From: Nicotiana tabacum
Taxonomy: Eukaryota > Streptophyta > Magnoliopsida > Solanales > Solanaceae
Assembly (NCBI RefSeq): GCF_000715075.1
Contig: NC_134089.1
Span: forward strand, 71,530,697-71,594,696
Length of the DNA stretch: 64,000 nt
Direction of reading: 5' to 3'
This document shows positions 55,066 to 64,000 of the stretch, in pieces. Every line of letters starts with the position of its first letter. Position 1 is the stretch's first letter. The notes below the pieces were generated by a model. That model saw nothing but the letters and a program-made list of their open reading frames with translations. It ran no database searches and was not told the origin of the DNA. The position numbers were made by a program, and so were the translations under genes.

Positions 55066-57043
55066 TATCCTTATGTATCAACTTATGACTAAGGGACTCT
55101 AGACATATAATGTCATACTTTGGCCAGGGGCCACATTGCAAGACAATTTGCAAAGCAAAATATAAAACTGAATGGAAACTAATACTGACTAAATGTCAAT
55201 ATAAAGCTGGCCAGGCAAGGCCATTATAACTACTACAGCTGACAAGCCAACAAAATATATATATACAGGCCTACAAGCCCAACATACTGCACTAACTCAC
55301 AAGATATGTCTACAAGCCTCTATTGATGGATGTACTGTGATCGGAATAGGGCCCCGACCTACCCATAGCCTATATACATATATACATAAGATGTACACAA
55401 AACTTCTAAACCCGGCAACTCCGGAGGACGTGGAGCTTACCGATAAAGATGAATTCAGGCAACACCTACTGAGAAGGTCTATCCGTTTGTCTGTTTGAGC
55501 TTGCACACATGAAATGCAGCGTCCCTAGAAAAAGGGACGTCAGTACGCAATAATGTACTGAGCATGCAAGGCAATAAAATAACTAAAAGCTGCAACTGAA
55601 CTGATAATATAATAACTAAAAGTAACTAGGAGTCAAAGATGATCTGGAGGTATAGTTACCTGCTGATACTGACTCAACTCTCTCAATTTAGTAAGTAAAA
55701 TGAATGTTCAGCCTTATATGGCTCAGTATATATAACAACCCTGCCTTAGTAGGCTCGCTCATAGACACTCGCCATACTAGGCTCTGTATCTCGTCCATGC
55801 TGGGCTCGCTCATAGGCGATCAGCTATAGTAAGCCTCGGTATATAATGTACCATCTGATCTGAGGTTGCGCAATAGGGGCTAACCCATCGATTATAACTC
55901 GATGGTAATGAAAATATTGTAATACTATATATATATATAGGCTCTCTACTCTCTTGACTGGAAGAAGACAATGCTCAATTGAACATAAAGTCCTAATAAG
56001 GGAGAATACTATAACTTATGAGACTAGGATAATGTATATAAATTTGGGAGTATGAACTTCTCTTTATGTTTTTTTATCAAACACATATAGTTATTGGATC
56101 ATGCCAAAAGGAAGGAAAGGTTTAGCCTTAGCATACTTGGACTAGGGAAATATCCGTTTGATATTCTTGAGAAGGATTATATCGTACTCCCTTAAAATTA
56201 TAAAATCTCATGTTGCTTAAGATACTATGAAATCTCCGTTTTAATTATTAAAGATTCGCACCCTTCTATGTTAGTTTCAGATCCGTACTATTTCTCGAAT
56301 TATTTTCTTGAATGAATATCAAAGGTTTGTAGTGACACACGAAATGTGCATCTCATTTAGAGTGGTTTTATTGTATTTTTAGGAAAGTGAGATATTAGAC
56401 GCCTCAATCTTTTGAAGGTTTCTTCATTTTAGTTGTATCTTTCTTACTTAGGGAAGTGGAAATGGGAAAGAAGGCTCATACAGATATTGACTACTATTTG
56501 TTTGTAATACTGATTGTTGACAGTGGAAATGGATTGCATGCGGGATCACAAGTGTTGGCATTGAACAAGCCTATATTTATTTTGTTTGACAGTCCATTAA
56601 CCCAATATGACTAAAAGTCATATGTTTTGGTAGTGGCTTGCTGTCATTTATTTTGATAGTGTCTTGCTGCCACGTGGGGGTGGGGGTTTAATCTTATCCC
56701 ATAACTCATTAGTTAATTAGGTAATATCCCGTTACCCGATAATTAATCAATTACCCACATAATTAAGAATTATCTCAAATTACTTAAAGTACTACTCATT
56801 TTTAATACACTTTATACATCATTCTATCATGTTCATATGGTACCTTGTATGGCACTAGCCCATAAATACGGGGTATTATTGCTTGGACCGTATTTTATCC
56901 CAATTTGAAATAGCTTTCATGAATTTACTCATCACGTGTTTGAAATAGCATAATGATTATAATCTCAAGAAAATCTCATCTCCGAGTCTACGTCAATTAA
57001 CCGAATACAAAACTTTAACGTACGAAAAATGCAAGATGTAACA
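55066..57043 (-). repeat. 3' LTR of chromovirus F, outer end truncated
   Basis: The plus strand begins within the LTR (ATCCTTATGTATCAACTT) and ends GCAAGATGTAACA at 57043. It aligns with 61919-63921. The next plus-strand bases (TCCTTCCCCCCTTAGAA) are the complement of the polypurine tract. Confidence 0.87.
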
Positions 57044-57187
57044 TCCTTCCCCCCTTAGAAACATTTGTCCTCGAATGTTCAACTCCCCGTACTTTGGGAA
57101 AATTTTGCCAAAGTCTCATCTGTACAGACTTAAACCCACCTGCACGTAGCCAGAAAACATACTATATATGACACATATGGCCAATGT

Positions 57188-57560
57188 CTATAAATAGCAA
57201 CACTTGGCCTCACTTAGTTGTCTATTATAAATTTTGAAAGTCAAAAATAAGAGCTTACCTGATGACTTACCGGCCTGAATAGAGCTCTGCTGAGGTATCC
57301 CACCTCGAGCCATATCTTCAGTTTGAAATAGGTGGGGGTATTTAGACTTCATTTCTTCCTCCGCTTCCCACGTCATCTCTTCCACATTCTTGCTTCTCCA
57401 TAAAACCTTTACGGAGGCCACCTCCTTATTCTGAAGCTTGCGGATTTTTTGGTCTAGGATGGCAACCAAAATTTCCTCGTATGACAAGCCCTGCATCCAT
57501 TGAAACGTAGTTGCTTTCTGCGTCACTCAGGCAGGATCGCCAATGCACTTCTGTAGCATT
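57188..57560 (-). pseudogene. C-terminal chromodomain-like region of F
   Basis: QGLSYEEILVAILDQKIRKLQNKEVASVKVLWRSKNVEEMTWEAEEEMKSKYPHLF is the C-terminal, chromodomain-bearing end of a Del/Tekay-type pol (seen here in pieces: VKVLWR, EEMTWEAE, YPHLF). A stop (TGA) at about 57528 separates it from FHLSMLQKCIGDP. Such domains are thought to steer integration to chromatin marks. Confidence 0.8.
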
Positions 57561-58679
57561 GATAAGTGAAAAACTGGATGGAGAGACTCAAATTCTAAGG
57601 GTAACTCTAACTCATATGCTTCTTGGTCCAATCTACGAATGATCCTATAAGGCCCAATATATCATCGGCTAAGCTTGCCTTTCTTGCCAAACCTTATCAC
57701 GACCTTCATAGGTGACGCCTTTAAGAATACCCAGTCATTAACCCCTGAACTCTAAGTCTCGTCGCTGCACGTCACAATATGACTTCTGATGACTCTGGGC
57801 TATCAACAGTCGCTCCTGGATAAGTTTTACTTTCTTTACAGCCTGCTAAACTAGGTTTGGCCCATGTAACCCAGATTCTCTAACATCAAACCACCCTATA
57901 GGAGATCTGCACTTACGCCTATACAAAGCCTTATACGGAGCCATCTAGATACAGGACTGGTAACTATTATTATATGAAAACTCGATAAGAAGTAGATGTT
58001 CATCCCAACTTCTTTTAAAATCCAACACATATGCTCGTAACGTATCCTCGAGCATTTGAATTATGCGCTCGGCTTGTCCATCAGTGTGTGGATGAAAAGC
58101 TATGCTGAGATTCACCTGAGTCCCAAGACCTCTCTAAAATGACCTCCAAAAATGTGCTGTAAACTGGTCCCCATGGTCAGATAAAATAGATATTGATATT
58201 CCGTGTAGTCGCACTATCTGCTTAATATATAACGTTGCATAATATTCTGTTGTATATGTAGATCTGACCGGTAGGAAATGAGCTTATTTCGTGAGCCTAT
58301 CGATTATCACCCATATGGAATCAAAGTTACAATGAGAACGCGGTAAATTCGTGACAAAGTCCATGTTTATCGCCTCCCATTTCCATGTCGAGATCTCTAT
58401 AGTATGCATTAGCCCTTCGGGCTTCTGGTGCTCTACCTTCACCTGCTGGCAACTAGGACACTAATTGACAAACTCAAAAATGTTCTTCTTCATATTGTTC
58501 CACCAGTACACATCCTTAATTTCATGGTACATCTTCGTTTACCCAGGATAAATGAAGTACCACGAATAATGTACCTCTAACATAATCCTCTCTCGTAGCC
58601 CTACCACATCTGGAGCACATAAGTAATCTTTGTATCTAAGAACCCCATCTCCCTTGAGCTCTAACAACAGCTTCTTCTG
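57561..58679 (-). pseudogene. Integrase of chromovirus F
   Basis: Minus strand: zinc domain with HEIKDVYWWNNMKKN and [12 protein letters not shown]; core [16 protein letters not shown] (first Asp), WVIIDRLTK with a stop, SDHGDQFTAHFWR (second Asp) and HPHTDGQAERIIQMLED (Glu), then APYKALYRRKCRSPIGWF and a GPY-like tail. All three catalytic acids are present. Several stops, including at RLTK and near 58530, break it. Confidence 0.83.
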
Positions 58680-59340
58680 CTATGAAATTTGTTCTCTCAA
58701 CACAGCCAACTTTGGGTCCTCGTAATACATTTCCTTTACTTCAGCTATGAGAGATGATTTTGCAATATTTTGGAGTACAACTCCACCATTGTTAGAGTCT
58801 ACTAACTGAATCCCCAAACAAGACAATTGATGAATCTCTCTAGTTAATCGTCTTTTCTCGGCCTCTACATGAGCGAAGCTACCCATAGATCGTCGACTTA
58901 AGGCATCTGCTACAACATTGGCTTTCCCTGGAAGGTAGAGAATGTTAACATCGTAATCTTTAAATAACTCAAGCCATCGCCTCTGTCGCAAATTCAAATC
59001 TTTTTGCTTGAGGATATATTGCAAGCTTTTATAATCCATGAATACATCAACATGAACACCATATAAATAATACCGCCATATCTTAAGTGCATGGACAACT
59101 GCAGCTAACTCGAGGTCATGGGTCGGATAATTCCGCTCGTGCTTCCTCAACTGCCTTGAAGCATACTCAATTACTTTCCCATGTTTTATTAAGACACATC
59201 CTAACCCGACACCCGAGGCATCACAATAAGTGGCATAACCATCTGGACCTTCTAGAAGTGCTAGAACTGGCGGTGAGGTCAACGTGTTCTTAAGCTCCTA
59301 GAAACTCTGCTCGCAAGCCTTTGTCCACTGAAACTTAGTT
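58680..59340 (-). pseudogene. RNase H of chromovirus F
   Basis: FQWTKACEQSF, a stop, then the open frame 59282-58680: [29 protein letters not shown] (first Asp), [25 protein letters not shown] (Glu), [31 protein letters not shown] (last Asp) and the integrase N-terminal lead-in [12 protein letters not shown]. It is the most complete RNase H in the window, with the acidic set intact. Confidence 0.88.
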
Positions 59341-59642
59341 GATTTCTGTGTCTACTTCGTTAATGGTGCTGAAAAGGAAGAAAAACCCTCTACGAACCTC
59401 TTATAGTATCCTACTAAGCCTAAAAAGCTATGAACCTGGTGGTACCCCGACCTCAAATCTATCTTTGAAAAGAATCGAGCTCTCCGCATCTGATAAAACA
59501 AGTCATCTATTACTGGATGTGGATACTCATTCTTAATAGTTACCTTGTTCAGTTGCCAATAATCGATACACATCCTCAGCGAGCCATCGGTGCACCCCAA
59601 GGTGAGGTATCTGATGAAACCATTCTCCAACAAATCTTTTAA
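59341..59642 (-). pseudogene. Reverse transcriptase of F with catalytic core deleted
   Basis: The open frame 59633-59352 goes [53 protein letters not shown] and then straight to [20 protein letters not shown]. The palm core with the FIDD/YVDD motif (roughly 110-120 residues in D and E) is missing in frame; the junction is at about 59431-59440. This RT cannot polymerise. Confidence 0.9.
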
Positions 59643-60260
59643 CTACTCCTTCAACTCCTTCAATTCGGCAGGTTCTATTCTATACAGATGTATAGATATT
59701 GGTTGAGTTCCCGAAAGCAAATCGAAGCCAAAATCAATCTCTCGCTCTAGAGGAACACTTGGAAGTTCATCTGGGAATACATCTACGTACTCTTTGACTA
59801 CTGGAATAGACTGAAGTGTAGGTATCTCAGCATTTGCATCTCCAACTCGCACAATATGATAAATGCACCCTTTGACAATCATTTTCCTCGCCTTCAGATA
59901 GGAAATCAACCTACCTCTGGGTGTCGCTTTATTACCTACCCATTCAAGGACTGTCTCACCCAAAAAATAAAATCTAGCAATCTTTGCTTGACCATCAACT
60001 ATGGCATAGCAAGCTACCAAGCAGTCCATGCCCATGATAGCATCAAAATCCAACATCTCTAGCTCAACTAGGTTGGCTGAGTTCTGACGACCACAAAATG
60101 ACACCGTACAAACTCGATAAACTTGTCTAGCAATAATCTATTCTCCGACCGGTGTAGATACCGCAAAAGGATCACTTAGGATTTCAGGCACTAAACCAAA
60201 CTTCCCCGCGACAAATGGGGTAGTACACGATAAAGTAGATCCTGGATTTATCAAGGCATA
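59643..60260 (-). pseudogene. Protease of chromovirus F
   Basis: Minus strand: ALINPGSTLS near 60250, where the catalytic Asp of DPGST is Asn (60248-60246), then LVELEMLDFDAIMGMDCLVACYAIVD and a linker to RT (VVKEYVDVFPDELPSVPLEREIDF). 153 codons are open from 60104. With the Asp lost the retropepsin should be inactive. Confidence 0.83.
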
Positions 60261-60299
60261 AGCATCGTGATAGCAAATGCTCAACATACCTGTCATAAT

Positions 60300-61657
60300 G
60301 TTTGGTGAGGACTACTGGTCGTGTTGACCCGCTAAAGCATAGCTACAATTTTGGTTACCACCTGAACATGAACGTTTACCTCTACCTTGACCTCTACCAG
60401 CCGAAGACTGAGACTCGTGCCCTGAAGGATGCACGAATATAGATGATCTTATTACTGAATTCGCTGGTTGTGCCATACCCCCAGAATCTCTATTTTGGGC
60501 AATCTCGCATCATATGCCCCGGACGTCCATATGTATAACAAGCATCAGAGTCGGCTCGGCATTGGCCCAAGTGTCCTTTACTATAGATGTCACACCGCGG
60601 CAGAAATGGCCATGTCTTCTTCGAACCTCATTATCGCTGCAAACCCGACACCCAGGAGCTTTCACCTACCTAATTGAGTATAGCGGTCATACCTGTATCC
60701 CTATAGCTGAGGTGGCAGAGGCCTAGGTGGCCGTTTGAAGTATTGGGGACTATAGCTGTCTTGGGACTGCTCATGAGACCTGGCAAATCTCATCCTCTTA
60801 CGCTGTCCTGACTCAGTCCTCTCTGTACCTTACTGTCAATGCCTACCCCTTTCTATATTTTGGGCGAATTCCTAAATCCGGGAGATATCCATACTATCAT
60901 GCAATACAACGGTGGCACATGCCTCGGTTAACTCTGGGGCCAACCCTGCTATAAACCTGTGAATCTTGTCTCGCATAGTAGCAACTATAGATGGTGCATA
61001 TCTGGCCAATAAGTCAAAATGGAGACTATACTCTTGAACACTCATATTTTAGGGCTAGAAACTGATCGAATCGAGCCTGTCGAATCTCCCGTGGTAAGTA
61101 CTGGTCAAAGAAGGCATCCAAAAAATTCTCCCAAATAACTAGAGGTACATCACGTCCCCTGGACCTCTCCCATCCCTCGTACCAAAGGATTGCTATATCT
61201 CAGAGTCGAAAAGTTGCTAACTCAACTACCTCTTTCTCTGTGGCATGTATAACCTGAAAGATCCTGTGAAGCTGATCTATGAAATCTGACGGGTCCTCCT
61301 TCTAATCTGTCCCCGTGAACTCTGGAGGACTCAAAGCAATAAACTCTCGGACCCTTAAACTCCCAGACCCCTCAGAAGATCTTGCACTAGAGGATGCCCT
61401 AGCCTATTGCTGGGTAGCTACCAAATGTGTGAACAAGTGCACTGCACTCCTCAAGTCCTGATCTGATGGAAGTGGATGGGGAACTGGATGTGCAGTCTCC
61501 CTAGTAATCTCCTCAGGTGGTGGAGGAGCTAATAATGGCTGAGTAGGGGTCTCTCCTTAGGCCTCAGATTGGGCCTATCTACTGGGGTTACACTACTAGT
61601 CCCCTCACATACTGATGTATCTCTCCTCTGGCTAGTCGTAGTCTTTCTAGTCACCAT
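60300..61657 (-). pseudogene. Gag of chromovirus F
   Basis: A minus-strand ATG at 61657 (MVTRKTTTSQRRDTS) starts 200 bp after the primer site. The gag core lies at about 61380-60850 in broken frames (RVREFIALSPPEF, LHRIFQVIHATEKE, ARFDQFLA-like). The zinc knuckle near 60530-60570 reads CYTYGRPGHMMRDC: the second Cys is Tyr. A Ser/Gly/Arg-rich tail (RGQGRGKRSCSGG) follows near 60400. Confidence 0.75.
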
Positions 61658-61856
61658 CACCAGTACATGCAAATGCCATCATGTAAGTTCAACTCAAATT
61701 TCCTAAAACTCAGTTCTACAACACGATTTAGATTTGAAAGAAAGGAAATCAACTCCTAAATGCCCTGTAGTCCCTTGCTTATATAATGTGGTGAACCAGA
61801 CATCTATAAATAAGACCCTAGTAGACACGACTTGTAGATTCCCTAGGACAGAACTG

Positions 61857-61868
61857 CTCTGATACCAC
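61857..61868 (-). promoter_or_regulatory. Primer binding site (initiator tRNA-Met) of F
   Basis: The minus strand reads TGGTATCAGAGC, perfect, 3-4 bases from the LTR end (GTGACA). Confidence 0.9.
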
Positions 61869-61871
61869 TTT

Positions 61872-63921
61872 TGTCACGCCCCGAGCTTGGGGGCGAGACC
61901 GGCACCCGGTGCCTCATCTATCCTTGCATACCAACTTGCAACTAAGGGACTCTGGAAATATAATGTCATACTTTGGCCAGGGGCCACATTGCAAGACAAT
62001 TTGTGAAGCAAAATATAAAACTAAATGGAAACTAATGCTAACTAAATATCAATATAAAGCTAGGCTAGCAAGGCCGTCATAACTGCTACACCTGACAAGC
62101 CAACAAAATATACATACAGGGACTACAAGCCCAACATACTGCACTCACTGATAGGATATGTCTACAAGCCTCTACTAATGGATGTATTATGATCGGAATA
62201 GGACCTCGACCTACCCATAGCCTATATACATATATACACAAGATATACATAAAACGTCTAGACCCGACAACTCCAGAGGATGTGGAGCTTACCGATAAAG
62301 CTGAATTCGGGCAACACCTACTAAGGAGGTGTACCCTTCTATCTGTCTGAACCTGCACGCATGAAATGCAACATCCCCACAAAAAGGGATATCGGTACGA
62401 AATAATGTACTGAGTATGCAAGGCAATAAAATAACTGAAAGCTACAATGGAACTGATAACATAATAACTGAAAGTAACTGGGAGTCGAAGATGATCTAGA
62501 GGTATAGTTACCTACTGATACTAACTCAACTCTCTTAATTTAGTAAGTAAAATAAATGTTCAACCTTATAAGGCTCGGTATATATAACAACTCTACTATA
62601 GTAGCCTCACTCATAGGCATTGGCCCTCTGTATCTCGGCCATGCTGGGCTCGCTCATAGGCGCTTGGCCACAGTAGGCTCGGTATATAACTTACCATCTG
62701 ATTAGAGGTTGCCCAATAAGGGCATGCCCATCAATTATAACTCGATGGTAATGAAAATACTATAATACTGTATATATAGGCTCTCTGCTCTACTGACTGG
62801 AAGAAGACAATGCTCAATTGAACATAAAGTCCCGATAAGGGAGAATACTGTAACTTACTAGACTAGGATAATGTATATAAATTCGGGAGTATGAATTTCT
62901 CTTTATGTCTCGTTATCAAAAACATGTAGTTACTGGATCATGCCAAAATGAAGGAAAGGTTTAGCCTTAATATACCTGGAGTAGGAAAAAATCCGTGAGA
63001 TATCCTTGAGAAGGATTACAATGTACTCCCTTAAAATTGCAAAATCTCACGTTTCTTAAGATACTATGAAATCTCTGTTTGAATTATTGAAAATCCTTAC
63101 CCTTCTACGTTAGCTTCAGATTGCCTTCTACATTAGCTTCAGATCCGTACAATCTCCCAAATTTTTTTCTTGAATGCATATCAAAGTTTTGTAGCGACAC
63201 ACGAAATGTGCATATCATTTAGAGTGGTTTTATTGTATTTTTAGCAAAGTGAGATATTAGATGCCTCAATCTTTTGAAGGTTTCTTCATTTTAGTTGTAT
63301 CTTTCTTGCTTAGGGAAGTGGAATGGGAAAGAAGGCTCATACGGACATTGACTACTATTTGTTTGTAATACTGATTGTTGATAGTGGAAATGGATTGCAT
63401 GCAGGATCACAAGTGTTGGCATTGAACGAGCATGTATTCATTTTGTTTGACAATCCATTAACCTAATATGACTAAGAGTCGTATGTTTTAGTAGTGGCTT
63501 GCTGCCATGTGGAGGTGGGGGATTTTTTATCTTATCCCATAACTCATTAGTTAATTAGGTAATATCCCGTTACCCAATAATTAACCAATTACCCACACAA
63601 TTAAGAATTATCTCAAATTACTTAAAATATTACTCATTTTCAATACACTTTATACATCATACTATCATGGTCATATGGTACCTTGTATGACACTAGTCCA
63701 TAAATACAGGGTATTATAGGTTGGACTGTATTTTATCCCAAATTGCCAAACTTCGACGAAACTCATTTTTTTTCTATTTGTTACCTTCTATCCTTCATGA
63801 ATTTACTCATCAAGTGTTTGAAATAGCATAATTCTTATAATCTCAAGAATATCTCATCCCCGAGTCTATGTCAATTAAATGAAGACGAAACTTTAACGTA
63901 CGAAAAAAGCAAGATGTAACA
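61872..63921 (-). repeat. 5' LTR of chromovirus F (2050 bp)
   Basis: The plus strand runs TGTCACGCCCC ... AAGATGTAACA. Full length; partner of 55066-57043. A duplicated phrase (TTACATTAGCTTCAGAT-like) near 63110-63145 is absent from the other LTR. Confidence 0.88.
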
Positions 63922-64000
63922 CTACGTATGCACAAAGTGACGAGAGTTCGTACATAGCTACTATTCATGCTTACATCCGGGTAGTTTTAGGTTTATACCA
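63922..64000. other. Flank right of chromovirus F
   Basis: 79 bp of unassigned sequence starting CTACG, the expected right target duplication of F. Confidence 0.5.

Larger units (their letters stand above)
55066..63921 (-). mobile_element. Chromovirus F (Ty3/gypsy), minus strand, both LTRs
   Basis: On the minus strand: 5' LTR (63921-61872), tRNA-Met primer site, gag, protease, RT, RNase H, integrase, chromodomain-like tail and 3' LTR (57043-~55066). By eye the LTRs differ by roughly 8-10 percent in the part compared, so insertion is old. The outer end of the 3' LTR (about 47 bp) is missing next to E. Right flank CTACG is the expected TSD; the left partner is gone. Confidence 0.9.

Noticed and set aside
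55066..63921. Endogenous pararetrovirus
   Set aside because: Element F has two LTRs, a tRNA-Met PBS and an integrase, and no movement or coat protein, so it is a gypsy retrotransposon.
1..64000. A host gene or a new multi-gene system
   Set aside because: Every coding stretch I could interpret belongs to a retrotransposon gag, protease, RT, RNase H, integrase or an accessory retroelement ORF. No conserved non-transposon domain, tRNA or rRNA was seen.

Overview
The window is plant nuclear DNA made almost entirely of nested, decayed LTR retrotransposons. I found no host protein-coding gene, tRNA, rRNA or CRISPR array. The organism is most likely a large-genome Solanaceae plant, and Nicotiana fits best. 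That rests on the element types: Tnt1/Tork-like copia, Tat/Ogre gypsy with a 4.4-kb LTR and a tRNA-Arg type primer site, Del/Tekay-like chromoviruses with 2-2.8 kb LTRs, and gag-only non-autonomous elements. I recognised these families from memory and not by a database search.

Layout, left to right. Bases 1-3042 are the 3' part of copia element A (integrase, RT, RNase H, 3' LTR). Two copies of a ~4-kb segment follow (3041-6999 and 8891-12807). Each carries 0.9 kb of anonymous DNA plus the 5' LTR, gag, protease and integrase of a Tork-type copia (B1, B2). Between them lie a minus-strand LTR element fragment H (7000-~8182) and 0.7 kb with a possible MITE. Copy 2 is broken at 12887 by a Tat/Ogre element (12887-25097), whose LTR was itself hit by an 886-bp hAT-type MITE (12893-13778, perfect TIRs, 8-bp TSD). 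The Tat RT is broken at 25098 by a gag-only type element G1, which is broken at 26752 by chromovirus C (to ~33177). C is fused directly to the 3' two-thirds of another chromovirus, D (33178-39694). After the D LTR the Tork copia resumes with late RT and RNase H (39695-40556), then a 1.4-kb foreign piece, then its 3' LTR (41941-42071 and 50076-~50600). That LTR is split by an 8-kb element G2 (42072-50070, TSD ATAAA). Next come a truncated chromovirus E (50601-~55065) and a minus-strand chromovirus F with both LTRs (~55066-63921).

My reading is that 9806-50600 is one copia element blown open by five or more nested insertions, with a later C/D deletion removing the right halves of several of them. 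Nothing here looks like a working gene system. Every pol has stops or frameshifts, several active-site residues are lost (often Asp to Asn), and three RT/integrase domains carry deletions. The main interest is the nesting history, a duplication carrying a copia that was already dead, the hybrid C/D junction, the odd ends of G2, the spliced-looking gag gene of G2, and repeat arrays inside LTRs and leaders.
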